From an uncultured Ignavibacteriales bacterium (lineage in GTDB: Bacteria > Bacteroidota > Ignavibacteria > Ignavibacteriales > Ignavibacteriaceae): DNA of 34,016 bases. The notes under the pieces are model-generated. The model saw nothing but the letters and a program-made list of their open reading frames with translations, was not told where the DNA came from and did no database searches. The position numbers were made by a program, and so were the translations under genes. The stretch is from assembly GCA_903843135.1 (NCBI GenBank), contig CAIMOS010000276.1:1-34016 (forward strand), read 5' to 3'. Each line of letters starts with the position of its first letter. Within the stretch, counting starts at the first letter, position 1. Shown here piece by piece: positions 23,711 to 33,169 of this stretch.

Positions 23711-24819
23711 TGCTTTACTATCTCTTTGAATATATCAACAAAGTATACAATCCGCCCGGATTTGATGTTTTTAAATTCTTAACATTCCGTTCGGCGCTTT
23801 CGGCAATTACCGCGCTGTTCATATCATTTTATTTCGGGCCGAAGATAATCAGGCTGCTTCAGAAACATCAGATCGGCGAAGCGAAAAAAGCTGACGGACC
23901 GAAATTCCACTGGTCAAAAGCAGGCACGCCGACAATGGGAGGGCTGATAATACTTCTTTCAGTCGTGATTCCCGTACTTCTCTGGGGCGATATAGTAAGC
24001 ATCTACGTGATTCTGATTCTTGCAGGTACATTATGGATGGGCGGTGTCGGGTTCTTAGACGATTATTTAAAGGTGATAAAAAAACTGCCGAACGGACTTA
24101 TCGCGCGCTATAAATTGCTCGGACAGATAATAGCCGGCACAGCAGTTGCACTTACAATTTATTTCGCGCCGCAATTTGCTGAGTATAACACAGTCACTAC
24201 TTTGCCGTTCTTCAAAGACTTCAATCTTGACTTTTCGTATCTCTACATTCCGGTGGTGATATTTGTGATCGCCGCCACTTCGAACGCGGTTAATCTGACC
24301 GACGGACTTGACGGTCTTAGTATTGGGCTTACAATGATCGCAATGCTCGCACTGGGAATACTCTGCTATGTCAGCGGTAACATTAAATACTCCGATTATC
24401 TGAATATAATTTATCTCCCCGGCGCAGGCGAACTTACAGTTTTTGTCGCGGCGCTTATCGGTGCTGCGCTCGGTTTCCTTTGGTTCAATTCATATCCCGC
24501 CCAGGTATTTATGGGCGATACCGGGTCGCTTGCTCTCGGAGGAGCGCTGGGTGTTCTGTCGGTCTTGATAAAAAAAGAACTGCTTATTCCGATTCTCGGA
24601 GGCGTGTTTTTCCTCGAAACAATTTCTGTGATAATTCAAAGGGTTTATTTCAAGTACACGAAGAAAAAGTACGGCGAAGGTAAGAGGGTGTTCAAGATGG
24701 CGCCGATCCATCATCATTTTGAGATGCTCGGATGGCCGGAGCCAAAGATAGTCACGCGATTTTATATAATCGGAATAATCCTTGCAATTATTGCACTGGC
24801 ATCATTTAAGATAAGATAA
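23710..24819 (+). CDS. mraY: Phospho-MurNAc-pentapeptide translocase (lipid I synthase)
   Basis: 369 residues with about ten membrane helices. Signature segments are KADGPKFHWSKAGTPTMGGL (about 60-79), the first catalytic acidic pair in GFLDDYLK (Asp117/Asp118), NAVNLTDGLDGLSIG (about 192-206), FMGDTGSLALGG, and the MAPIHHHFEMLGWPE loop near the end. It transfers phospho-MurNAc-pentapeptide to undecaprenyl phosphate at the inner membrane, giving lipid I. Length and motifs are standard. It overlaps murF by 1 bp and is followed by murD after 4 bp. Confidence 0.97.
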   Translation: MLYYLFEYINKVYNPPGFDVFKFLTFRSALSAITALFISFYFGPKIIRLLQKHQIGEAKKADGPKFHWSKAGTPTMGGLIILLSVVIPVLLWGDIVSIYVILILAGTLWMGGVGFLDDYLKVIKKLPNGLIARYKLLGQIIAGTAVALTIYFAPQFAEYNTVTTLPFFKDFNLDFSYLYIPVVIFVIAATSNAVNLTDGLDGLSIGLTMIAMLALGILCYVSGNIKYSDYLNIIYLPGAGELTVFVAALIGAALGFLWFNSYPAQVFMGDTGSLALGGALGVLSVLIKKELLIPILGGVFFLETISVIIQRVYFKYTKKKYGEGKRVFKMAPIHHHFEMLGWPEPKIVTRFYIIGIILAIIALASFKIR

Positions 24820-24823
24820 TAAA

Positions 24824-26167
24824 ATGGATATCAAAGGAAAACGGATTACAATATTAGGCGCTGAGAGAAGCGGAGTCGGCGCGACCAGGCTTGTTAAAAG
24901 GCTCGGAGGCATTCCGTTCGTGAGTGATTTTGCTTCCGAAGAAAAAGTAAGCGCATCCATTAAGTTTTTGAAGGATGAAGGCATCGCGTTTGAATGCGGC
25001 GCGCACTCGGACTCTGTCTATGATGCTGAATTTATAGTTATAAGTCCCGGTGTGCCTTCTAATGCTCCGGTAGCGGAAGAAGCCAGGAAAAAGGGAATCA
25101 GGCTCATTAGTGAAATTGAATTCGCATCTTTTTACTGCAAAGGAAAAGTAATAGCCATCACCGGAACAAACGGAAAGACCACTACAACCACACTTATTGA
25201 TCATCTGATAAATGCTTCCGGAAGAAAATGCTATACAGCCGGAAATATCGGAGTGGCGTTCTCTGATGTGGTGCAGGAAGTGAAGCCTGATGAATTCGTT
25301 TCGCTTGAAGTATCCAGTTTCCAATTGGACCATTGTTTTACTTTTAAGCCGGCTGTTTCGTTAATTCTTAATATTACGCCTGATCATCTGAACAGATATC
25401 AAAATAGTTTTGATAATTATATTGTATCTAAATACCGGATGTTCCAATCTCTGGACTCCGGCGACGTATTGATATTAAATGGTGACGACGCGAACCTTGC
25501 GCCGGAGAAGATAAAAACAACTTCGCGGGTAAAATATTTCTCACTCACCAAGACGGCTGACTCGTATCTGAAGGACGGCGTCATTTATACTGACGAAGGC
25601 GGCACAAAACATACCTACAAAGTGAGCGATCTGTTCCTGCGCGGGGAACATAATTACGCAAATGTAATGTCGTCAATCCTGGCAGTAACTTCAGCCGGAA
25701 TAAAATTCGAAGACATTGCCCCTCACCTGGCTTCCTTCAAAGGCGTTGAACACCGCCTTGAGTTCGTCGCGGAGATTGACGGAGTTAAATACATCAATGA
25801 TTCTAAAGCGACTAATGTTGACTCAGTCTGGTTCGCTCTGAGAAGTTTTGAAGAGCCGCTCTATCTGATTCTCGGCGGTACGGATAAGGGAAACGATTAC
25901 GGGCAGATCAGGGATCTGGTGCTCGATAAGGTGAAGAAGATTTTCGCGATCGGAAGTTCGGCAGAAAAAGTTTACTCCTACTTCCACCGGGAAGTAAAAG
26001 TCGAAATTAAAAGCTCACTTGAAGAATGTATAAGCGCGGCAAATCTTGAAGCAAGGAGCGGAGAAGTCGTCCTTCTTTCGCCCGCCTGCGCAAGTTTTGA
26101 TATGTTTGATAATTACGAGCACAGAGGAAGAGTGTTCAAGAATGCTGTGAGGGAACTGATAGGATGA
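24824..26167 (+). CDS. murD: UDP-MurNAc-L-Ala:D-Glu ligase
   Basis: 447 residues. The N-terminal Rossmann-like UDP-binding region has ITILGAERSGVGATRLV, the central P-loop is AITGTNGKTTTTTLI, NITPDHLNRY is the family motif, the C-terminal domain carries INDSKATNVDSVWFAL and LGGTDKGNDY, and LSPACASFDMFDNYEHRG closes the protein. The YEHRG ending and the DSKATN motif distinguish MurD from its paralogues. It adds D-Glu to UDP-MurNAc-L-Ala. Its stop overlaps the ftsW start by 4 bp (ATGA). Confidence 0.96.
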   Translation: MDIKGKRITILGAERSGVGATRLVKRLGGIPFVSDFASEEKVSASIKFLKDEGIAFECGAHSDSVYDAEFIVISPGVPSNAPVAEEARKKGIRLISEIEFASFYCKGKVIAITGTNGKTTTTTLIDHLINASGRKCYTAGNIGVAFSDVVQEVKPDEFVSLEVSSFQLDHCFTFKPAVSLILNITPDHLNRYQNSFDNYIVSKYRMFQSLDSGDVLILNGDDANLAPEKIKTTSRVKYFSLTKTADSYLKDGVIYTDEGGTKHTYKVSDLFLRGEHNYANVMSSILAVTSAGIKFEDIAPHLASFKGVEHRLEFVAEIDGVKYINDSKATNVDSVWFALRSFEEPLYLILGGTDKGNDYGQIRDLVLDKVKKIFAIGSSAEKVYSYFHREVKVEIKSSLEECISAANLEARSGEVVLLSPACASFDMFDNYEHRGRVFKNAVRELIG

Positions 26168-27285
26168 CGAGGCTCGCGGTTGTCTTTTTTACCACACTGA
26201 TTTTGCTTGCGATCGGGCTTATGGTCGTGATGAGCGCAAGCAACACTTTCAGTATGATTTTTTATAAAGACCCGTTCTATCTTTTCAATAAGCAGTTCGT
26301 GTTTGTCGGGCTTGGCGTCATTCTGATGATCGCTTTCACGATAATACCTTACCAGTACTATAAACGGATCAGTATATACCTGCTCATTCTTGGTATACTG
26401 CTGCTCGCGCTTACTTTGTTTGTGGAAAAAGATATTAAAGGCGCCAAGCGGACGCTTGATTTAATAATCTTCTCGTTCCAGCCAATAGAATTTGTTAAAC
26501 TGGCGCTGTTCATCCATCTCTGTGCAATGATCGAAAAAATGGGGGACAGGATAAAGAGTTTTGAGAACGGAATAGTTTACATTTTATTCTGGCTTGGCGG
26601 TATTGTCCTGATTCTTTTGTTCCAGCCAAACTTCAGCAGCATTGTAATGCTGGTAGTTCTTACTTTCATTCTGATGTTTCTCGGCGGGGCAAGGATGAAG
26701 CATTTAGCTTATATGATTCTCTTTTTCTTTATAACTGCCGGTTCCATCGGTTATCTGTTCTTAAGACACGTTGAGCAACGCCTGGACGCGTATATTTCGA
26801 TGCTGATGGGTACGGGCAAAATTCATCCGCAGATCGCGCAGGCAGTGATTGCTCTTGGTACCGGTAACTGGCAGGGAGTCGGGTTCGGCGGGAGCAGGCA
26901 GAAAAATCTTTTTCTTTCCGAGGCACACAGCGATTTTATTTTCGCCGTGCTTGGCGAGGAAACCGGGCTGCTAGGAACGATGCTGGTCCTGATTTTGTAT
27001 ATGGTAGTTTTTGTGTTCGGGCTGATAATCGCGAAAAATGCGAAAGACCAGTTTGGCCGGCTTCTTGGAACAATGATTTCGCTGACCGTTATATTTTATA
27101 CGCTTACGAATGTCGCCGTAACGACAGGGCTGCTGCCGCCGACAGGATTCGCTTTGCCGTTTATGAGTCACGGCGGTTCCTCGATCCTGATGTCCTGCAT
27201 TTCCATCGGAATACTATTGAACATCGGTTTCTACGCTCATAAACAGAATGCTATACCCGTTATGCCTGAAGAGGTAAATGAATGA
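26164..27285 (+). CDS. ftsW: Septal peptidoglycan glycosyltransferase FtsW (SEDS family)
   Basis: 373 residues, nearly all in membrane helices (about ten). SEDS-family segments include VVMSASNTFS, KGAKRTLDLIIFSFQPIEFVKLALF, the LLFQPNFSS motif with the following LTFILMFLGG helix, LSEAHSDFIFAVLGEETGLLG, and GFALPFMSHGGSSIL near the C-terminus. FtsW polymerises lipid II into glycan strands at the septum and works with FtsI. RodA is the alternative SEDS assignment, but the dcw location between murD and murG settles it. ATGA overlaps occur on both sides. Confidence 0.95.
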   Translation: MTRLAVVFFTTLILLAIGLMVVMSASNTFSMIFYKDPFYLFNKQFVFVGLGVILMIAFTIIPYQYYKRISIYLLILGILLLALTLFVEKDIKGAKRTLDLIIFSFQPIEFVKLALFIHLCAMIEKMGDRIKSFENGIVYILFWLGGIVLILLFQPNFSSIVMLVVLTFILMFLGGARMKHLAYMILFFFITAGSIGYLFLRHVEQRLDAYISMLMGTGKIHPQIAQAVIALGTGNWQGVGFGGSRQKNLFLSEAHSDFIFAVLGEETGLLGTMLVLILYMVVFVFGLIIAKNAKDQFGRLLGTMISLTVIFYTLTNVAVTTGLLPPTGFALPFMSHGGSSILMSCISIGILLNIGFYAHKQNAIPVMPEEVNE

Positions 27286-28376
27286 AAAAAGTCAGAATCC
27301 TTTTTACCGGCGGCGGGACAGGCGGACATCTTTATCCGCTGATAGCTGTAGCGCAGAATGTAAAAGAACTTCAGCCGGGTGCGGAAATATTATTCATCGG
27401 GAGCAAGACCAGGATTGAAGCGAAAGCAGTGCCCGCGGCAGGATTCGATTTTAAGGCTGTAACGGTAACTGGCATTCCGCGCAGAATTGGAATGGAACTA
27501 ATAAAATTCCCGTTCGTATTCACCTACAGCATCATCAATGCCCTGGCAATACTGATGAAATTCAGGCCCGATGCCGCAGTCGGATCAGGGGCTTATATTT
27601 CAGCCCCCGGAATAATTGCTTCGAAGCTGCTAGGCGCAAAGATTGTTCTTCTTGAACAGAACAGTTTCCCGGGAGTAACGACAAAACTTTTACAGCGTTT
27701 CGCCTCGGAGATTCATATCTCTTTTTCTGAAACTGTAAAATATTTCAAAGATAAATCTAAAGTTTATCACACAGGCAATCCGGTAAGGCCGGGAATGGAG
27801 ATGCATTCTAAAGCAGATGGGTTGAAAAGTTTTGGGCTCTCCCCCGAAAAGCCTGCTTTGCTGGTACTCGGCGGAAGTTTAGGCGCCGCGAAGATTAACC
27901 AGGCAATCGCGTCAATCACACCTGAGTTAACATCAAAAGGCATACAGGTTATCTGGCAGGCAGGTGAAAGATATTTCAAGGAATTCAGCCATCTGTCAGG
28001 TGAAAGCTGCAAAGTTCTTCCCTTTATCGATGATATGGGGTCCGCATATGCAGCGTGTTCTCTGCTGGTTGCAAGGGCAGGGGCAACAACCATTGCTGAG
28101 ATAGCCGCTCTTGGTATCCCGTCGGTGCTTGTGCCGTCGCCCAACGTCGCGAACAATCATCAGTATTTCAACGCGAAGTCTCTTGCTGACGGTAACGCCG
28201 CAATGTTGCTGACCGATGATGAAGTTGATTCAAAGCTTCTGGATTGCGTTGTCAAAACGGTAAATGACCAATCGGTTTTATCTGAGCTAAGTGATAATAT
28301 CAGGAAATTCAGTTTCCCGGAAGCTGGAAGAAAGATCGCAGAAAGATTATTTATTCTTGGCGGGGAGATAAGGTAA
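27282..28376 (+). CDS. murG: Lipid II synthase (UDP-GlcNAc transferase) MurG
   Basis: A 364-residue GT-B fold glycosyltransferase. The first Gly-rich loop GGGTGGHLYPL (residues 10-20), a GSGAYISAPGIIASKLLG segment, LEQNSFPGVTTKLL, the second domain LVLGGSLGAAKINQAI and the donor-binding ARAGATTIAEIAALGIPSVLVPSP are all family signatures. It adds GlcNAc to lipid I on the inner face of the membrane. It overlaps ftsW by 4 bp and precedes murC by 2 bp. Confidence 0.97.
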   Translation: MKKVRILFTGGGTGGHLYPLIAVAQNVKELQPGAEILFIGSKTRIEAKAVPAAGFDFKAVTVTGIPRRIGMELIKFPFVFTYSIINALAILMKFRPDAAVGSGAYISAPGIIASKLLGAKIVLLEQNSFPGVTTKLLQRFASEIHISFSETVKYFKDKSKVYHTGNPVRPGMEMHSKADGLKSFGLSPEKPALLVLGGSLGAAKINQAIASITPELTSKGIQVIWQAGERYFKEFSHLSGESCKVLPFIDDMGSAYAACSLLVARAGATTIAEIAALGIPSVLVPSPNVANNHQYFNAKSLADGNAAMLLTDDEVDSKLLDCVVKTVNDQSVLSELSDNIRKFSFPEAGRKIAERLFILGGEIR

Positions 28377-28378
28377 CG

Positions 28379-29764
28379 ATGTTTAAGTTTTTCAAACATA
28401 TTCATTTTGTTGCGATTGGCGGGAGCGGTATTTCTCCGATAGCGGAAGTATGGCTGAGAAAAGGTTATGAGGTTAGCGGATCAGACCAATATCTCAACGA
28501 ATCGACGGAAAGGCTCGAAAAACTCGGAGCAAAAATTTATAAAGGCCACGATGCTTCCAATCTTGCGGAAGATGTTGATCTGTTGGTTTACTCATCCGCT
28601 ATAAGAGAAGATAATCCTGAACTCAGGGAAGCGGCGAGACGCGGTATACCGTTTGTGAAACGTCCCGAAATGCTCACCGAAACTATGCGCCTGAAATACG
28701 GCATCGGAATATCGGGCACACACGGAAAAACGACAACTACATCGATGACCGCCACGGTTTTGATAGAAGCGGGATTAGATCCTACTGTAATAGTTGGCGG
28801 AAGATTGAAGATCCTAGACGGCGGAAACGCGCGTCTCGGCGGCAGCGAATTCCTGGTTATTGAAGCGGATGAATATGACAGGACTTTCCTCTCACTTACT
28901 CCGGTCATCGCGGTGATCACAAACGTTGAAGCAGAACATCTGGACACTTACAAAGATCTGGATGATATAAAAAATACTTTTATCGAATACGCGAACAAAG
29001 TTCCGTTCTACGGCTTTGTAGCTGCCTGCACGGATGAAGAAAACGTTGTTAAAATACTGCCGGATATCAAAAAACGCGTAATAACATACGGCACCAAAGA
29101 AGGCGCGGATGTGCGTGCCGTAAATATCTCCGCCGAAGGACGAGGAACTTCATTTGACGTTATCTGTAAAGGCAAAGAACTCGGAAACATAAAACTGAAT
29201 GTGCCGGGTCTTCATAACATAAAAAATTCTTTAGCAGCTATCACTGTTGCAACTGAGCTCAATACACCGTTCAGCGTCATTAAATCTTCGCTTTTAAAAT
29301 TCTCGGGAGCCGCGAGAAGATTTGAAGTGAAGTATGACGGCAGTATAATGGTAATTGATGATTACGGCCATCATCCCACCGAAACGGGCGCTACGGTAAG
29401 CGGAATTAAAAAAGGCTGGAGCAGAAGGCTGATCACAGTCTTTCAGCCGCACAACTATACCCGGACGAGAGATTTTTATAAGGATTTTGCCGCGTCGTTT
29501 ATGCAGTCGGATATTTTTATCTGCACGGATATTTATACTTCGCGTGAAGAACCGATCGCCGGTGTCTCGGGTGAGCTGATAATTAAAGAGTGCGAAAAAC
29601 TCGGACACCAAAACATAAAGTACATTAAGGATAAAAAAGATGTGCCTGCTTACCTTAGCAGCATTAAGGCAGCAGGCGACATTGTGCTTACGATAGGCGC
29701 GGGAGACATTTATAAGTACGGAGAAATATTCATTGATTATTTAAAGGCTGAAAGTGGAAACTAA
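28379..29764 (+). CDS. murC: UDP-MurNAc:L-alanine ligase
   Basis: 461 residues. The N-terminal nucleotide-binding segment is HFVAIGGSGISPIAEVWL, the P-loop ISGTHGKTTTTSM has the His typical of MurC, EADEYDRTFLSL is the family metal-site motif, and FSGAARRFEVK and VIDDYGHHPTETGAT are C-terminal MurC signatures. It begins the stem peptide by adding L-Ala to UDP-MurNAc. Together with MurD, MurE and MurF in this cluster it supplies all four amino-acid ligases. Its last 11 bp overlap ftsQ. Confidence 0.96.
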   Translation: MFKFFKHIHFVAIGGSGISPIAEVWLRKGYEVSGSDQYLNESTERLEKLGAKIYKGHDASNLAEDVDLLVYSSAIREDNPELREAARRGIPFVKRPEMLTETMRLKYGIGISGTHGKTTTTSMTATVLIEAGLDPTVIVGGRLKILDGGNARLGGSEFLVIEADEYDRTFLSLTPVIAVITNVEAEHLDTYKDLDDIKNTFIEYANKVPFYGFVAACTDEENVVKILPDIKKRVITYGTKEGADVRAVNISAEGRGTSFDVICKGKELGNIKLNVPGLHNIKNSLAAITVATELNTPFSVIKSSLLKFSGAARRFEVKYDGSIMVIDDYGHHPTETGATVSGIKKGWSRRLITVFQPHNYTRTRDFYKDFAASFMQSDIFICTDIYTSREEPIAGVSGELIIKECEKLGHQNIKYIKDKKDVPAYLSSIKAAGDIVLTIGAGDIYKYGEIFIDYLKAESGN

Positions 29765-30515
29765 AGAGAAAGTATTCACTTACGGCGCCATCTTTTTGTT
29801 GTTTGCGGCAATTATTGCCGTTGGAACCGTAGCCGCGCTAAGGGACAAAGATAAGGTGATCACAGAATTAAAGATAACCGGTGCAGATCTTTTGAATACA
29901 GATGATTACCTGGAATTCACAGGATTTACCAGCAATAAAAGTTTCGAAAATCTTAAACTTTCTGTGATCAAGGCCAGGTTCGATTCTCATCCGTATATAA
30001 AATATGCTGATGTAAAGCGCAACGCGGACAACAGTGTTTCGGTTGAGATTACTGAAAAAACTGTCCTTGCCCAGATTATAAATGATAAGTCGCTGTACCT
30101 TGTCACGGACAAAAGGGAACTGCTGAAACTTCTTAACGGAACAACAAGAGTTGACTACCCGGTGATTTCGAATCTTCCTGATTCAATTTTGACAACCCGG
30201 GATACTATTAAGTTTGAGAAAGAATTGAAACTTGCCGTAAACATTGTTAATGCAATTAAAACCGCAGGTGAATCAAAGATTAAACTTGCCGAGGTGGATT
30301 TGAGAAAAGGGAACGAAATAATTGTTCATCTCGAAAACATCGCGGCTTTTGTGAAATTCGGAAGGGGTAATTACTCCGCGAAAATAGTCTCTCTGGTTAA
30401 TGCTGTGTTAAACGAGAGGACCAAATCAAGAATTGATAACGCATTGTATGTGGATGTAAGATACTCGAACAGGATCTACATTGGAAATTATGAGGAGAAT
30501 AAAGTGGCGATATGA
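29754..30515 (+). CDS. ftsQ: FtsQ/DivIB-type cell division protein
   Basis: 253 residues from GTG 29754, with AAAGG at 29743-29747 as ribosome binding site. A membrane helix spans about 7-28 (VFTYGAIFLLFAAIIAVGTVAAL), followed by a POTRA-like region at about 37-105 (VITELKITGADLLNTDDYLEF, then HPYIKYADVKRNADNSVSVEITEK) and the FtsQ beta domain (VDLRKGNEIIVHLENIAAFVKFG). It bridges early and late divisome proteins in the periplasm and pairs with FtsL. It overlaps murC by 11 bp and ftsA by 4 bp. Confidence 0.9.
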   Translation: METKEKVFTYGAIFLLFAAIIAVGTVAALRDKDKVITELKITGADLLNTDDYLEFTGFTSNKSFENLKLSVIKARFDSHPYIKYADVKRNADNSVSVEITEKTVLAQIINDKSLYLVTDKRELLKLLNGTTRVDYPVISNLPDSILTTRDTIKFEKELKLAVNIVNAIKTAGESKIKLAEVDLRKGNEIIVHLENIAAFVKFGRGNYSAKIVSLVNAVLNERTKSRIDNALYVDVRYSNRIYIGNYEENKVAI

Positions 30516-31843
30516 GCAGAACTATTACAGGAGCGCTGGATTTAGGCACTACGAAGGTGCGCGCTGTTATTACCGAGATACTCGAAAACGGTGACCAGAA
30601 CATTCTCGGTTACGGTATCGTTAAATCTCAGGGAATGTATAAGGGGATGGTAACCAACATTACCAAAACCGCGGAAGCAATTAAAGAAGCGGTCAGGCTC
30701 GCTGTTGAAAATTCAAGTGTGCCGGTAGATATAAAAAGTTTTTACGTCGGTATAGCCGGCGAACATATTAAAAGTATAATACACCGCAACCACGTGCTGA
30801 TCCAGAATCTGGCTCACGAAGTTGGTCCGGAGGACATTGCAAGGCTCGAAGCTGAAGTCAGGGCAATCAAGATCGCGCCTGACCAGGAAATACTTCACGT
30901 TATACAGGAAGAATTTCAGATTGATGATGAGATTACGGTAGAGGATCCGCTCGGAGTTTCAGCATATAAACTTGGAGCCGTAAATCACGTCGTTCTGGCA
31001 TTGGTTAATCCTCTGAACAATATCCGGAAGGCAGTTGACAGGGCAGGATATAAAGTTAAGTCACTGATACTGCAGCCGTTGGCGTCGGCACAGGCTGTGC
31101 TTAATGAGGATGAAAGAGACATCGGAGTTCTGCTGCTTGATATCGGCGGCGGTACAACAGATGTCGCTCTCTTTCATAGAAAGTCGATCAGATATTCCCG
31201 TGTTTTTGGTATCGCCGGAAATATGGTCACGAATGATATCCGGGAAACTTTAGGTGTTGTGACCGAAAACGCGGAGAAATTAAAAATTGAATATGGATGC
31301 GCCCACGAGCGGGCGATCATCAAGCAGGATGAGATGATAATGATCCAGGGCATCGGGGCATACGGAAACTCGCAGATCCCGATCAGCCTTCTTGCACAGA
31401 TCATCGGCGCGAGGATGAAGGAGCTTTTTACAATAATCGATAATGACCTCAAGCAGACAAAAATGAAGAAGAAGATTAAAGCCGGAATAATAATCACCGG
31501 CGGAGGATCAATGCTGAGGGGCATTACCGACCTGGCGGAAGAAGTATTCGGCATCTCAGCGCAGTTGGGCCTTCCGGCCGAAAAGCTTGCACTTGGAAAA
31601 GATGAATTGCAGAAACCGGAATTTTCTACTGTGCTCGGGCTCCTGAAAGGAGATCCGTCATCAGGAACCGTTTCCTTAGGAACAATAACGCCCGCTGAAG
31701 AAAAAGCGGTTGAAGAGCCCGCTCAGGCAGTTAACGTAAAAGAGAAAATGAAAAAAGAAAAAACCCCAGGCGCGGAGCTTGACAGCTCCTGGGTAAAAAA
31801 GCGCTGGGACGATCTAAAAGAATTTTTTAATCATCTTAAATAA
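30512..31843 (+). CDS. ftsA: Cell division protein FtsA
   Basis: 443 residues of the actin-like ATPase family. Phosphate-1 loop ALDLGTTKVRAVI (about 6-18), the FtsA-specific 1C subdomain, phosphate-2 loop LLLDIGGGTTDVALF, and adenosine loop GIIITGGGSMLRGITDLAEEVF are all present. A Lys/Glu-rich linker leads to the C-terminal amphipathic helix WVKKRWDDLKEFFNHL, the membrane-targeting tail. It anchors FtsZ filaments to the inner membrane and recruits later divisome proteins. It overlaps ftsQ by 4 bp, and ftsZ follows after 15 bp. Confidence 0.96.
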   Translation: MSRTITGALDLGTTKVRAVITEILENGDQNILGYGIVKSQGMYKGMVTNITKTAEAIKEAVRLAVENSSVPVDIKSFYVGIAGEHIKSIIHRNHVLIQNLAHEVGPEDIARLEAEVRAIKIAPDQEILHVIQEEFQIDDEITVEDPLGVSAYKLGAVNHVVLALVNPLNNIRKAVDRAGYKVKSLILQPLASAQAVLNEDERDIGVLLLDIGGGTTDVALFHRKSIRYSRVFGIAGNMVTNDIRETLGVVTENAEKLKIEYGCAHERAIIKQDEMIMIQGIGAYGNSQIPISLLAQIIGARMKELFTIIDNDLKQTKMKKKIKAGIIITGGGSMLRGITDLAEEVFGISAQLGLPAEKLALGKDELQKPEFSTVLGLLKGDPSSGTVSLGTITPAEEKAVEEPAQAVNVKEKMKKEKTPGAELDSSWVKKRWDDLKEFFNHLK

Positions 31844-31858
31844 TACCCGGAGGTTCTA

Positions 31859-33169
31859 ATGGCAAAATTCATACAGGTGGATCCTGAATTGAAAATGAAC
31901 GCGACATTGAAAGTGATCGGAGTCGGCGGCGGCGGGTGCAATGCCATCGACTATATGATCCAGAAAGGCCTTTCAAATGTTGATTACATCGGAGTAAATA
32001 CCGATGTACAGGTGCTGGAATCGTGCCTCGCGCCGCATAAAATTGCGGTCGGCGTAAAGACAACGCGCGGGCTCGGCGCCGGCGCAAATCCCACAGTTGG
32101 TAAAAAAGCTGTTGAAGACGACAAAGATAAAATAATCGAAGTACTCCGCGGCTGCGATATGGTTTTCATTACCGCAGGTATGGGCGGCGGAACCGGAACC
32201 GGCGGCGCGCCTGTCGTTGCAAGTCTTGCCAGGGAGATGGGAATTCTCACCGTAGCCATTGTTACAAAACCGTTCAGATGGGAGGGCCATCAGAAAATGA
32301 AATATGCCGAACGCGGCATACAGGAACTCAAGAGTTCTGTGGACAGCCTTATCGTTATCCCTAATGAACGGCTGATAGGCATACTTGATAAGAATACAAG
32401 CGCGTTCCAGGCATTCGATAAACCGAATGAAATCCTTTACGAAGCAACAAGAGGCATAGCAGAGATTATTCTTATAAAGGGAATGATCAATGTTGATTTT
32501 GCCGATGTTAAATCCGTGATGGACAAAAGCGGTGTTGCGCTTATGGGTACCGGCACTGCCAGCGGCGAAAACAGGGCTGTTGAAGCTGCACAGAAAGCTA
32601 TTTCCAATCCGCTTCTGGAAGGCGTAAGTATCAAAGGCGCGAAGAGCATACTCGTTAATATCACCGGCTCAGGCAACCTCACTATACACGAAGTATATGA
32701 AGGGAATAAGGTTATCTTTGAAGCAGCCGGCGATGAAGCGCACGTGATCTTCGGATGCGTCAGGAAAGATGAGATGAGCGATTTTGTTTCTTATACGGTA
32801 ATCGCGACCGGTTTTGACCGGGAAGCCGGAATAATTCCTAAACCTGAAATTTCGGAAATAAACAATAATGGTTTCGGAGGATCGCATTCGTCTTTCTCTA
32901 AGAGCGCGATCGAAGAGAATGACTCTGATAATGAAAATCTCGATCTCGAACGCCCGGCAATTTTGCGTTCCGGCCATTCCAATGCCCGGAAAGTCCGCGC
33001 GGTTAAAGCTGCCGAAACCGAACAGCCAAGTTTAAACTTTGACGGTATGATGAGTTCACCGCTTGAAGACACTTTCAAGCGCACCCGTCAGAACCCTATT
33101 AGGAACTCGGCTGACGATGAGGATGAGGATGACGCGGCATCATCTCTTCTTAGGATAATGCTCGACTAA
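31859..33169 (+). CDS. ftsZ: Cell division GTPase FtsZ
   Basis: 436 residues with GGAGG before ATG 31859. The tubulin signature GMGGGTGTGG is at 107-116, the nucleotide-binding VGGGGCNAI at 22-30, and the T7 loop INVDFADVKSVM carries the catalytic Asp. The GTPase core ends near residue 320. It is followed by an acidic, disordered linker and a C-terminal stretch (DEDEDDAASSLLRIMLD) that should bind FtsA and other partners. It forms the Z-ring at midcell. As last gene of the cluster it has the best ribosome binding site, fitting its need for high expression. Its stop abuts the convergent gene with no spacer. Confidence 0.97.
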   Translation: MAKFIQVDPELKMNATLKVIGVGGGGCNAIDYMIQKGLSNVDYIGVNTDVQVLESCLAPHKIAVGVKTTRGLGAGANPTVGKKAVEDDKDKIIEVLRGCDMVFITAGMGGGTGTGGAPVVASLAREMGILTVAIVTKPFRWEGHQKMKYAERGIQELKSSVDSLIVIPNERLIGILDKNTSAFQAFDKPNEILYEATRGIAEIILIKGMINVDFADVKSVMDKSGVALMGTGTASGENRAVEAAQKAISNPLLEGVSIKGAKSILVNITGSGNLTIHEVYEGNKVIFEAAGDEAHVIFGCVRKDEMSDFVSYTVIATGFDREAGIIPKPEISEINNNGFGGSHSSFSKSAIEENDSDNENLDLERPAILRSGHSNARKVRAVKAAETEQPSLNFDGMMSSPLEDTFKRTRQNPIRNSADDEDEDDAASSLLRIMLD

